From Methylorubrum zatmanii (lineage in GTDB: Bacteria; Pseudomonadota; Alphaproteobacteria; Rhizobiales; Beijerinckiaceae): a DNA stretch of 52,773 nucleotides. How positions within the stretch are numbered: the first letter of the stretch is position 1; every line of letters starts with the position of its first letter. The notes beneath the pieces were generated by a model. It was not told where the DNA came from and searched no databases. It was given only the letters and a program-made list of their open reading frames with translations. The translations under genes and the position numbers were made by a program. The stretch is from NCBI RefSeq assembly GCF_014845115.1, contig NZ_NKUI01000050.1:1-52773 (forward strand), in the 5' to 3' direction. Below, one piece after another: positions 45,325-52,773 of the stretch.

Positions 45325-45723
45325 TCAGGTCGCCTCGCCGGTGTCCCAGGACGCCCAGGAGCCCGGCAGCGACGCGGTCTCGCGGGCGAGCCGGACGAAG
45401 GTGGCGAGGTCCTCGTTGGCGTCGTCGAAGGCGCCGTCGAGCAGGGTCCACGCCTCCGGCGCGGCGAGCGCCGCGCCATCGGCGAAGCCGCGGTCGTCCG
45501 GCCCGGTCCGCCCGCGGTCCCGCGGCGAGGCCGGGTCGACGGCCGCGCCCGGGTCGCGGGCGAGACGGCCGGCGAGCCGCCCGGCGCGGCCCCGGGCGCG
45601 GTCCGGGCGGCCCCGGCCCGGCCCGGGCGAGCGCGCCGGCCCGGGCCGGCGGGGCCTGGGATTCGCCGCGCGCCCGGGCGTTGCCCTGGAGGGGGCGCCG
45701 CGGGTGTTCGCCAATGTCGTCAT
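45325..45723 (-). CDS. Hypothetical protein with Pro/Arg-rich N-terminus (132 aa)
   Basis: ATG 45723 with GGAG seven bases upstream (MTTLANTRGAPSRATPGR). The first 80 residues are low-complexity Arg/Pro/Gly. The last 50 (AWTLLDGAFDDANEDLATFVRLARETA) look folded and helical. It is the middle gene of the three-gene cluster. GC exceeds 80 percent in places, so the low-complexity half may be compositional. Confidence 0.5.
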   Translation of the reverse strand: MTTLANTRGAPSRATPGRAANPRPRRPGPARSPGPGRGRPDRARGRAGRLAGRLARDPGAAVDPASPRDRGRTGPDDRGFADGAALAAPEAWTLLDGAFDDANEDLATFVRLARETASLPGSWASWDTGEAT

Positions 45724-45780
45724 CGTCGTCTCCGTCGCAGCAGGATCGATGGGGTGGCGCAGGTCGGAGGGGTTGCCGGC

Positions 45781-46617
45781 TCACCGAGCCCCCGGCATCG
45801 CCGCGCAGGGCTGGCAGGCGGCGGGGCGTCGGCCGGGAACGCGGGGTCCGGGCCTGCGGCGCCTCGGCGGCGGCGCGCGGCGGGGCGCCCGCGCCGCTCG
45901 GGAGCCGTCGCCGCCGAGGCGCGCGAAGCTCTCGGCGAGGTCCCTGAGGCGCTCGGCGGTGGCCTGGTCCGCGGGGGAGCCGGCGGGGCTGAGCGCCTCC
46001 CCGAGGGCCGCGGCGTCGAGCCGCTGCGCGTCCGGGTCGGCCGCCGCGGCCTCCAGGACGGCCATGAGCAGGGTGCCCGACCGCAGCAGGCTGGCGGCCG
46101 GCGTGCCGGCCGCGAGGGCGGCGAGGTCCGCGCGACCGGGCGGGGCGAGGCGGACCGGGAGCGTCCGCAGCCTGCCTTCGAGGCGCCGGCATCCGGAGAG
46201 CGCGGCGGACCAGGGCAGCAGCCAGGGGGGCGGCGGGCGCCGGCCGGCCGGGGCGGCCGCGTGCGCGACGGCCCGCAGGGCCCGGGCGGCGTGGAGCGGG
46301 CTCATGCCCGTCACGACCGCCACGCCGAGGCGGGCGCGGACCCGGTCCTCGTCCAGCGCGGCGAGCGGCAGCACGAGGAAGACCTCGGACCCGCCCGCCA
46401 GGGCTGCCGCCGCGCGGTCGAGCAGGCCCTGGAGCTGCGCCGCCGCGCCGTGGGCGACCAGGGCGGGCGGGCGCCGGCCGGCCGGCGCGGCCGGGCCGGG
46501 CGCGTGCCCGGGGTAGGCCAGGACGGTGGCCGGGCGCTCGACGCGCGCGAGGGCGGCGGCGGCCAGCAACGCCGCGTGGTATCCGGACGCATCGTCCGCG
46601 AAGAACCCATAGACCAT
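45781..46617 (-). CDS. Hypothetical protein with repeated Ala-rich helices (278 aa)
   Basis: ATG 46617, preceded by AAAGGAT and a promoter-like TATAAT about 60 bases upstream. The start MVYGFFADDASGYHAALLAAAA gives a strand and helix reminiscent of a Rossmann beginning. SEVFLVLPLAALDEDRVRARLGVAVVTGM then forms a second strand-helix unit. The C-terminal 50 residues are Arg/Pro-rich and probably disordered. Function unknown; first gene of the cluster. Confidence 0.6.
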   Translation of the reverse strand: MVYGFFADDASGYHAALLAAAALARVERPATVLAYPGHAPGPAAPAGRRPPALVAHGAAAQLQGLLDRAAAALAGGSEVFLVLPLAALDEDRVRARLGVAVVTGMSPLHAARALRAVAHAAAPAGRRPPPPWLLPWSAALSGCRRLEGRLRTLPVRLAPPGRADLAALAAGTPAASLLRSGTLLMAVLEAAAADPDAQRLDAAALGEALSPAGSPADQATAERLRDLAESFARLGGDGSRAARAPRRAPPPRRRRPGPRVPGRRPAACQPCAAMPGAR

Positions 46618-46673
46618 GGCGGCATCCTTTCCGGTTGCGGGCCGCTGGAGCTTCCTTCTCTGAGGAAGGCTGA

Positions 46674-46688
46674 ATTATACCAATGGTA
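46674..46688 (-). promoter_or_regulatory. Promoter -10 with overlapping palindrome
   Basis: On the minus strand TATAAT (46,674-46,679) is a perfect -10 box, immediately preceded by TACCATTGGTA (46,678-46,688), an 11-base palindrome centred on three bases. The -35 position is weak (TAGCCA). An overlapping palindrome suggests a repressor or activator site controlling the three-gene cluster. Confidence 0.55.
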
Positions 46689-46717
46689 AAATAGACTGGC
46701 TAGATTCGGTCTTGCCT

Positions 46718-46768
46718 GAAAGCAGTTCACCCCACCGCAATCTCTGGCCTTGGTTAACCGAAAGCAGT
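46718..46768 (+). repeat. Direct repeat of GAAAGCAGT
   Basis: Identical nine-base units begin at 46,718 and 46,760, 42 bases apart (four helical turns), upstream of the promoter. They could bind a regulator or transposase; not seen elsewhere in the window as a full match. Confidence 0.45.
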
Positions 46769-46938
46769 CTACGCGCCCCGACGTGCGGGGATGCGGGCCG
46801 CACCACCGCCACGCTTCCGACGGCTCGGCGAGCGGGCCGCGCGGGGAGCCGCGAGCCCGGTCTTCGCCGGACGCCGATCCGTTGCCCGTCGCGTTCCCGG
46901 CGAGCCCGCCGCGCCGGCGACGGGGCGCGGGCGAGCGC

Positions 46939-48243
46939 TCAGGCGGTCCGGATCGACCGCCCCGGCGCGTCAGTGAGACGCGGCCCCTGGTCCGATCGGG
47001 GACGGCTCACCGCCTTGGTGACCTCCTCGAACCGCGCGCTCGCGTCGGACCAGTTCTGGGCGAAGTCGAACAGCTCGCGCAGGGCCGGCGCGATCTCCTT
47101 GTAGGCCGCCAGCGCCGCGACCAGGGCGCCGAGCGAGAGGCGGCCCTGGACGACGAGGTAGCCGCCGATCGCGAAGAAGAAGAACGGCGTGAGGTTGGAG
47201 GTGTAGTTGTAGAGCCCCTTCAGCCGGCCCTTGAGGTCGTTGATCTCGACCCGCACCCGCTCAAGCTCCTCCGCCAACCGCATCTGCCGCAGCAGGGCCG
47301 ACCCGCGTGCGGGGCCGGGCGCGGCCGCGGGCGCGCGGGCGGCCTCCTCCGTGGTCAGGAGGCCGCCGAGCGCCCGGGTCGCGTGGACCCGCGCGCGCAC
47401 CCTGCCGTTCAGGCGCCGCTGGAGGCGGGGCAGGACGCTGAGCTGCACCGGCAGCATCATCAGCGCGGCCAGCGCGAGGGCGGCGTTCTGGAGGAGCAGG
47501 AAGGCGACGCTGGTCACCAGCGTGCCGCCCTGCACGAGCGGCACGGCCACGAGGCTGGCCCCGAAGTAGCCGATGGGCTCGACCTCCTGGACGGCGACGG
47601 CCGCGAGCGCGGCCCGGCGCTCGGGCGAGCGTTCCCCGCGCGCCCGCCGGACGATGGCGAGGCGTAGCCGGCGCACGAGGCGCTCGTTGACGCGCCCGCG
47701 CGCCCGGTTGACCGCGTACTTGGCGAGCCCGCCCAGCGTCAGCACGGCAAGGTAGCTGGCGCACAGGGCGAACAGGAGTTCCACCTGCGAGAGGGTGAGG
47801 CCCAGGACGGTCATCTCCGGATGGCCGTCCCCGTCCGCGTCGGTGATGGCGCGGTTGATGATGTGCTTGGGGATCTCCAGGAGAAGCCACGCCGCCGGAA
47901 GGGTCAGCAGCGAGAGCAGCACGAGGCGCAGCTGGAAGCGCAGCGTCGCCCGGACGATGAAGCGCTCCAGGCGCCACCCCCGCTCGCCCTCGGACGCGCC
48001 GACCGCGGTCGGCGGCATCGGCCTCGGCCGGGCCCGCCGGCGCCGCCGCAGCCCCGCCCACCGCAGGCCGAACCGGACGATCAGCCATCCTGTCCAGGCC
48101 GGCGCGACCACGAAGACGAGCACGGCCAGGAGGTCGATCCACCAGTGGCCGTGCGGGTAGTCGAGCCCCGTGATCCGGTGGGCCAGGGCGTGGATGAAGG
48201 CTGGCGTCACCACGGGGCGCTCCGATGCCGGGATCGATCCCAT
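46939..48243 (-). CDS. ABC exporter transmembrane domain without ATPase (434 aa)
   Basis: Residues 1-110 contain one or two membrane helices and a basic linker. From about 100 on there is a type I ABC exporter membrane domain (LRLVLLSLLTLPAAWLLLEIPKHIINRAI, then EPIGYFGASLVAVPLVQGG and MLPVQLSVLPRLQRRLNGR). The frame stops after the last helix region (LRELFDFAQNWSDASARFEEV), where a nucleotide-binding domain normally begins. No Walker motifs are present in this or a neighbouring gene. It is therefore a truncated transporter or needs an ATPase encoded elsewhere. Confidence 0.8.
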   Translation of the reverse strand: MGSIPASERPVVTPAFIHALAHRITGLDYPHGHWWIDLLAVLVFVVAPAWTGWLIVRFGLRWAGLRRRRRARPRPMPPTAVGASEGERGWRLERFIVRATLRFQLRLVLLSLLTLPAAWLLLEIPKHIINRAITDADGDGHPEMTVLGLTLSQVELLFALCASYLAVLTLGGLAKYAVNRARGRVNERLVRRLRLAIVRRARGERSPERRAALAAVAVQEVEPIGYFGASLVAVPLVQGGTLVTSVAFLLLQNAALALAALMMLPVQLSVLPRLQRRLNGRVRARVHATRALGGLLTTEEAARAPAAAPGPARGSALLRQMRLAEELERVRVEINDLKGRLKGLYNYTSNLTPFFFFAIGGYLVVQGRLSLGALVAALAAYKEIAPALRELFDFAQNWSDASARFEEVTKAVSRPRSDQGPRLTDAPGRSIRTA

Positions 48244-48651
48244 CCCGTGGGGGCCGTCAGGCTTGCCCGCGCCGATGCGTGCGTGCCCGCGTCACGTCCC
48301 CGTTTCGCGTCCGGGCCTCGCCGGGGGCTCCGCCGGCCCGGCCCGGCCGGTGACGACCGGGGGATTCCCGTCCGCAGGCTCGGGCCGGGCGGCCAGGGCC
48401 GCCGCGCACGCGCCGCGGGACCGGGGCCTCCGGCAGCCGGGCGAAGCGATGCGGCGCCGCGCTCGCGCCCGGAGCTGCGCCAACCCCGGCCCGGGGGCGC
48501 GCGGCAGGCCCCGCGCGGCAGCGGGCGCGGTGCCGCCTTGACCTCCCGGCACGTGAGCGCGAACCGAGCCGCCGTCGCGCATCCGTTTCCCGCGGCCGGA
48601 GCGAGACGGGGCAAGGGCTGACGGCACGGTCCCTCGGCGGCTCGCATCGGC
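48244..48651. other. Gene-free GC-rich stretch
   Basis: 408 bases between two minus-strand genes. Several ORFs overlap in opposite frames without ribosome sites. Nothing specific seen. Confidence 0.4.
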
Positions 48652-48888
48652 CTAGGTGACCCACTCCACGACGAGCGACAGCGTTGCGATCAGCAGGACG
48701 CCCCCGGCCTCGTCGCGCACCCGCGCGATCAGCGTGGTCCGGTCCTCGCCGGGCGGCAGGTCCCTGGCGAGCTCGGAAAGGGTGGCGCTGACCTCCTCCC
48801 GCACGGCCTCTCGGTCGGCGAGGTCGAGGCCGTCCCGGTCGAAGACCTTTCCGTTGGCGTCGCTGAAATCAAAGAAGTACCGCGGCAT
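48652..48888 (-). CDS. DUF6894-type small protein (78 aa)
   Basis: ATG 48888 (MPRYFFDFSDANGKVFDRDG), preceded by GAGGATCC. The opening PRYFFDF..G..DRDGLDLAD followed by a helix EEVSATLSELARD and a C-terminal strand (LLIATLSLVVEW) is typical of this short family, common in Methylobacterium and Bradyrhizobium. Function unknown. Confidence 0.82.
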   Translation of the reverse strand: MPRYFFDFSDANGKVFDRDGLDLADREAVREEVSATLSELARDLPPGEDRTTLIARVRDEAGGVLLIATLSLVVEWVT

Positions 48889-49255
48889 CGGCTGGATCCT
48901 CGCTCTCCGACAATGACGCCGCCTCGCGGACGAGGCGGTAACGGGCCGGCGCGGGCGTCCGGGCTCCCAATCCGGAGGCACGGCGGTTGGCATCGCCCCA
49001 CAGAGCTTGCCGACGGCGCCCCTGCCCGCGGCGGCCGATGACCGGTCCCGCCGCCGTCGACATCAGGGAGGTCCCGGACGGGGGCGGGCCTGCCGCGGAG
49101 CGGGGCTGGCGGGCATGGGAGGGACGGCGCGCCCGAGTTGCACCGGCGACGCGGAGGCGTCGACCAGGGCACGGCCGGCCGTCGGCCGGGATCAGCTCAG
49201 GATGACCGGCTCGGCGACGCGGTTTCGGGGCGGCCGTGTCCGGGCGCCGCCCGCG
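48889..49255. other. Gene-free GC-rich stretch
   Basis: 367 bases between DUF6894 and the small exported protein, with no supported gene or motif. Confidence 0.38.
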
Positions 49256-49729
49256 TCAGGCGGTGCGTCTCGGCGGCCGCTCGATGCGCAGGAGGTGCGG
49301 GTCGGCGACGGCATCCTCCTGCAGCGCCCGGAGCCGCTCGGCCGGCCGAAGCCCCGATATGGCACCGGAGGCCGGCGGCGCGGGCACGGCGGCCTGGCAT
49401 GCCAAGGGCGAACAGGTCGCCGGGCAGGAGGCGGCGCGCTTCTGCTGGGGCTGGTGCCGGTGGGAAGGCTTCGGCGCCACGTCGTCCGGAATGTCACCGG
49501 CCGCCTCGGCGGCCGCGGAGATCGCCTCGGCCCCCGCGCCGACGACGTCGCCATCGTCGGGCGCCGGCACGATGCCAACGCTCCATCCACCGTCGTGAGG
49601 ATAGGCCGGGGGCTCCGCCACCGTCAGGTCAGCGAGGGAGGCGTGTCTCGGCGTCGTGCATTGCGCCGCCGGCGCGACGGCAATGGCCAACGCGAAAACG
49701 GACAGCACCAGGAAACGCGCGATCGCCAC
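49256..49729 (-). CDS. Small exported hypothetical protein (157 aa)
   Basis: GTG 49729 (VAIARFLVLSVFALAIAVAP) gives a good signal peptide with cleavage near AAQ, although GGAGG is 11 bases away. ATG 49765 is an in-frame alternative. The mature part is Ala/Pro-rich with a His/Gln stretch (PSHRHQPQQKRA) and four Cys (one at the signal end, three in SCPATCSPLACQ) that might bind metal. Divergent from the region with the MerR-type operator. No known family. Confidence 0.5.
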   Translation of the reverse strand: MAIARFLVLSVFALAIAVAPAAQCTTPRHASLADLTVAEPPAYPHDGGWSVGIVPAPDDGDVVGAGAEAISAAAEAAGDIPDDVAPKPSHRHQPQQKRAASCPATCSPLACQAAVPAPPASGAISGLRPAERLRALQEDAVADPHLLRIERPPRRTA

Positions 49730-50224
49730 AGGTTCGCTGACCTCCCCCCGCCTCCCGCGGAGCATCGCACGAGCACGCAGCCCCGGCAATCCGGGACGAG
49801 CGTGCACCTCCCCCGGCCCGGAGGCGACGAACGATGGCCCGCGCTGGGTCCCGGTTGCGGTCGGCCGCATGACGCCTCGGCCGGGCCAACTGCGCCTCCC
49901 CGCGGCGCTGGCAAGACCGCCGACGGTCGGCGAAGGGACCCGCGATATGGCCTTGACCCTGTAGTGGCTACAGGGTGCATGAAGGCGGCCCTCCGGCCTG
50001 GCCCCCGGTGCCGGGCAGAGGGAGCGCCTCATGATCGCAGCGGCTCTTGCGGACCCGACGCCCGCGTCTCCCGCGGCCGCGAAGTCCCTTCGCTGCAGGA
50101 CGAGGGGCATGGACAGGCCGCCCGGGACCGTTCCGGCCTGGGCCGCACCGTCCGGTCAGCCGGCGACGGCCGGGCGGATGCCCGAAACCACTTCGCGTGA
50201 CCGGCGGCCCGATCCCTGAGAGCC
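49730..50224. other. Intergenic region containing a MerR-type promoter
   Basis: 495 bases. The operator at 49,953-49,976 is the main signal. A short ORF at 50,032-50,219 with GAGGG upstream could be the remains of a gene driven by it, but it has no recognisable content. Confidence 0.45.
49953..49976 (+). promoter_or_regulatory. MerR/CadR-type metal-responsive operator-promoter
   Basis: TTGACC (-35) at 49,953 overlaps the perfect inverted repeat ACCCTGTAG and CTACAGGGT, separated by three bases. A -10-like CATGAA starts 19 bases after the -35. Long 19-base spacing with such a repeat is the hallmark of promoters twisted open by MerR-family activators (CadR, ZntR, CueR, PbrR). No MerR-family gene is within the window. 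Confidence 0.75.
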
Positions 50225-51517
50225 ATGCGCAAAACCGGACGCATCTCCGTGCCGACCGCGATCCGCCCGCTCCGCCTGGGCGCGTGCATGATCGCGCTTG
50301 CGCTGATCCTGGGGCTGGTCGGTCTCGCGACCGCGGCCACGGGCGGACCGGCCGAGAGGCAGGCTACCATCGCTCTCGCGGACCTGCCCGGCGTGCTGCG
50401 CGACGGAAGCCGCGAGCCTCCGGGCTGTTCCCAGGACTCCTTGCCTGGACCGGGCCTGTGCGGTGGCACCTGCGACTGCGGCTCGGGTCTCAGCCCGGCG
50501 CTCGAATGTCCCGGACGGCATCTGCTTGCCCGCCATCTTGGCGTTCCGCCGGATGCGGCGGCTTTGCCTTCGGCTGACCTGGATAAGCCGAGTAAACCAC
50601 CACGACCTCGATACGTCGGTCTCTGCGGCATGCAGACGACAACCCGAACCGCTCAGCCAAATCATGGGTACGTATCGAGGTTCGCAATGGAGCGACGAGC
50701 GTTTGGCCGCCAATCAAGCCGGCGGCGAGCATCCGAACAGGTTCCATCCCGGCAGGGACACCCCATCCAAGTCCCGCTTCCGATGGGGATGCCGACGAAT
50801 TTGGATCCACTGATCTATGGAGCTGCGACGAATATCGCTCGCGACGTCAGGGACGGCGGCCTGACGAGGTGCCGGTCCGCGGAAGGCAGCACCGCGGCGA
50901 AGATCGAAGCCCTTCTGAACTATCTGGAAGGCGTCGTCTTCAGGCATGGCGACGCTGCGGTCGACGGCCTGGTCGCGGACGCTCCGGGCGGACGCTTGCC
51001 GGTCGCCTGCAGGACGGGATGCGCCTGGTGCTGCCACCAGGATGTCGACGTGTCCATCCCGGAAGCGATCCTGATCGCGCGCAGGAGAGACGCGGCGCAC
51101 GGCCCCGAAGGCCGGCCGTCGGGCGCACCCGCGCATCGACCGGCTCCCCTCCGCGTCGTCGGCCGGTCGCGCGCGGGCCTGCCGTGCCCGCTGTTGAGCG
51201 AGGAGAAAACCTGCTCGGTCTACGCGGTGCGACCGTTCGCATGTCGTACGTTGCTGTCCTCCGATGCCGTGCTGTGCGAAGACGCCTTGAAATCGGCGGT
51301 TTCCGGAAAAGCCGACGTCTACATGAAGTCCTATGGCGTCCTCCAACTTGTCGGATGCGCCCATCGGGCGGGCATCAACGCGATCACGAGAGAACTCGGT
51401 CTTCAACACGACGACGTGAGCCTCGTGTCGGCCCTGTCCCAGATCAGCGACGACAAGGACACCGTTGAGCGCTGGATGGCGGGCGCGAGGGTGTTCACGC
51501 CGAGAGCCGGTCCTTGA
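50225..51517 (+). CDS. Putative fusion: exported N-terminus plus YkgJ-type cysteine cluster (430 aa)
   Basis: One open frame of 1,293 bases. Residues about 20-40 are a signal or membrane helix (ACMIALALILGLVGLATAA), then a Cys-containing segment to about 140. Residues about 240-420 match the YkgJ/CxxCxxCC family: ACRTGCAWCCHQDVDVS, then CPLL, CSVYAVRPFACR and CEDAL. This domain binds zinc or iron in related proteins. The two halves have different character, so the YkgJ gene may really start near 50,687 or 50,785 and be joined in frame by chance. Downstream of the MerR-type operator. Confidence 0.6.
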   Translation: MRKTGRISVPTAIRPLRLGACMIALALILGLVGLATAATGGPAERQATIALADLPGVLRDGSREPPGCSQDSLPGPGLCGGTCDCGSGLSPALECPGRHLLARHLGVPPDAAALPSADLDKPSKPPRPRYVGLCGMQTTTRTAQPNHGYVSRFAMERRAFGRQSSRRRASEQVPSRQGHPIQVPLPMGMPTNLDPLIYGAATNIARDVRDGGLTRCRSAEGSTAAKIEALLNYLEGVVFRHGDAAVDGLVADAPGGRLPVACRTGCAWCCHQDVDVSIPEAILIARRRDAAHGPEGRPSGAPAHRPAPLRVVGRSRAGLPCPLLSEEKTCSVYAVRPFACRTLLSSDAVLCEDALKSAVSGKADVYMKSYGVLQLVGCAHRAGINAITRELGLQHDDVSLVSALSQISDDKDTVERWMAGARVFTPRAGP

Positions 51518-51772
51518 CGGCAGCTCTGCCTCCCGAGCCCCGGCTTCCGGGCGTGGACGGCTTGGTGCCGCTGACTCGCCGGCCGAACGGCGCACGCATG
51601 ACGGACAAGGGCCGAGATCTCCGCGCCGCGGCGGTCGGCCGTGCGGAACGGAGGTGTCCCGCGCCGGGCCGCCCGTTTTTGGGCGGAAATCCGGGACTCT
51701 CCGGGACGGCAACTCGGGTGACGGTCGGCGCCGCAAGGCCGAAGGGGAGGATGGTGTGACGGGGGATGAGGG

Positions 51773-52773
51773 ATGAGACGGTTCCTGATGCTGGTCGCAC
51801 TCGCGGTGCTGGCAGCCCTGCCGGGTGTGGGGATCCGCCTGACCGGCCTGCAGGTCGGTCCCATCGGCGAGATGGTGGCGTTCGGCGCCGCGATCCTGTC
51901 GGCCGGGTTCCTGCTCTCGTGGGGCGCGGAGGCGGCCGAACGCCACGTCTCCTTGGGCCTGATCGTCGCCGTCGTGGCCCTGGTGACCGTGCTGCCCGAA
52001 TACGCGGTCGATCTCTACTACGCCTACCAGGCCGGCAAGGCGGGCCCGGACTCCCAGTACGTCCACTACGCCGCGGCCAACATGACCGGCGCCAACCGCC
52101 TCCTGGTCGGGCTGGCGTGGCCGTTGCTGGTCGCGCTGCACTGGCTGAAGGGGGGCGGGCGCGCCATCGCGCTGACGCGGAGCAACGCGGTCGAGATCGT
52201 CGTCCTGCTCGTCGCCAGCCTCTACGCCTTCCTGATCGTGCTGAAGGACACGATCACGCTGCTCGACTTCGCCGTGCTCGTCGCGATCTTCGCGGCCTAT
52301 GTCTGGCGCGTGCGCGGCGGGTCCGAGGCCGAGGAGGACGAGGGCGAGGAGCCCGGCCCGGCCGCCGCCCTCAACGCGCTGACGCCCGCCGCCCAGTGGG
52401 CGTCCATGGCTGCGCTGACGGTGGTCGCCTGCGGGATCATCCTGGTCTCGGCCGAGCCCTTCGCGGAGGCGATGGTCGGCTCGGGCCGGCTGCTGGGCCT
52501 CAACGAGTTCCTGCTGATCCAGTGGCTGGCGCCGCTGGCGAGCGAGGCCCCGGCCGTCACCGTCGCGATCCTGTTCGTGGTCGCGGGGCGCGCCGCCAGC
52601 GGCCTCGCCGCCTTGGTGAGCGACAAGATCAACCAGTGGACGCTGCTCGTCGGCATGCTGCCCCTGGCGATGAGCGTCGGCGCGGGTTCGTTGACGGCCT
52701 TGCCGCTCGACGCGCGCCAGGCCGAGGAGTTCTTCCTGACCGCGGCGCAGTCGCTGTTCGCCCTGGCGCTGCT
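51773..52773 (+). CDS. Sodium/calcium exchanger family protein (partial, cut by window end)
   Basis: ATG 51773 (MRRFLMLVALAVLAALPGVG), preceded by GGGGGATGAGG; 333 codons are visible and the frame runs off the window. Alternating hydrophobic helices carry the exchanger alpha repeats: LVTVLPEYAVDLYYAY with ANMTGANRLLVG in the first half, and WLAPLASEAPAVTVAI with SDKINQWTLLVG in the second. Acidic EEDEGEE lies in the central loop. This inner-membrane antiporter swaps calcium or another cation for sodium or protons. Lies downstream of the MerR-type promoter and the Cys-cluster protein. Confidence 0.9.
   Translation, partial: MRRFLMLVALAVLAALPGVGIRLTGLQVGPIGEMVAFGAAILSAGFLLSWGAEAAERHVSLGLIVAVVALVTVLPEYAVDLYYAYQAGKAGPDSQYVHYAAANMTGANRLLVGLAWPLLVALHWLKGGGRAIALTRSNAVEIVVLLVASLYAFLIVLKDTITLLDFAVLVAIFAAYVWRVRGGSEAEEDEGEEPGPAAALNALTPAAQWASMAALTVVACGIILVSAEPFAEAMVGSGRLLGLNEFLLIQWLAPLASEAPAVTVAILFVVAGRAASGLAALVSDKINQWTLLVGMLPLAMSVGAGSLTALPLDARQAEEFFLTAAQSLFALAL

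Larger units (their letters stand above)
46618..46938. other. AT-richer control region between the unknown cluster and the ABC gene
   Basis: 321 bases that include the promoter and direct repeats listed separately, plus a small hairpin (CTTCCT and AGGAAG at 46,651-46,668). The part 46,780-46,938 is GC-rich with no gene seen. Confidence 0.5.

Noticed and set aside
43703..46516. 937-codon plus-strand ORF
   Set aside because: Runs opposite three minus-strand genes that have ribosome sites and a promoter; its translation is low-complexity.
32950..46726. Shared GCTTTCAG/CTGAAAGC between 32,952 and 46,716 as transposon ends
   Set aside because: Only eight bases match, with no TGT/ACA termini or repeated binding sites, so chance is the better explanation.

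Overview
The window reads as high-GC alphaproteobacterial DNA, most like a Methylobacterium/Methylorubrum chromosome. This is inferred from the core gene set and order (recA, GST, alaS; ispH-thrB; ilvE next to a MarR/OmpR/EnvZ-type trio), from codon use and from DUF families common in that group. I could not run a database search. No rRNA, tRNA or CRISPR array was seen.

Bases 1 to about 24,170 are ordinary core chromosome: recA with an SOS-box-like site, a glutathione S-transferase divergent from a WYL regulator, alaS, a zinc metallopeptidase-like protein, YqgE/AlgH, peroxiredoxin, thrB, ispH, a KefB-type antiporter overlapping a MATE exporter, a DUF937 protein, a Flp pilin, ilvE divergent from a PetP/PetR-like regulator set with a histidine kinase, DUF1236 and mscL. 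Two genes here are broken: a PLP aminotransferase reduced to frame-shifted pieces (21,009-21,465), and an EcfG-type sigma factor with one in-frame TGA (23,465-24,172).

Bases 24,173 to the end are accessory. They open with repeat-bearing non-coding DNA, then two convergent genes of unknown function (25,668-28,331). At 29,899-32,876 a tightly overlapping four-gene operon encodes a multi-ubiquitin-like protein, an E2-like protein, a JAB/JAMM peptidase and a ThiF/E1-like enzyme, which together form a complete bacterial ubiquitin-like conjugation and deconjugation set. It is divergent from a RES/Xre toxin-antitoxin pair across an intergenic region with nested inverted repeats.

Bases 34,966-42,283 hold a six-gene transposition operon on the minus strand. 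It has a Tn7-type TnsA endonuclease, a DD35E TniA/TnsB transposase, a TniB/TnsC ATPase and a long TniQ/TnsD-type target selector. Two further genes flank tnsA. One (41,120-42,283) is a TnsB-like protein whose catalytic triad has decayed. The other (40,217-40,429) matches only the N-terminal domain of TnsB. Together they look like a duplicated, split and catalytically dead TnsB kept in the operon, which is the most unusual feature of the window. The ubiquitin-like operon and the toxin-antitoxin pair are plausible cargo, but I could not locate the element's ends.

Bases 43,500-52,773 are extremely GC-rich. They carry a three-gene cluster of unknown function, an ABC exporter membrane domain lacking its ATPase, a DUF6894 protein, two small exported proteins, a near-perfect MerR/CadR-type operator with no regulator gene beside it, a YkgJ-type cysteine-cluster protein and the start of a sodium/calcium exchanger cut by the window edge.
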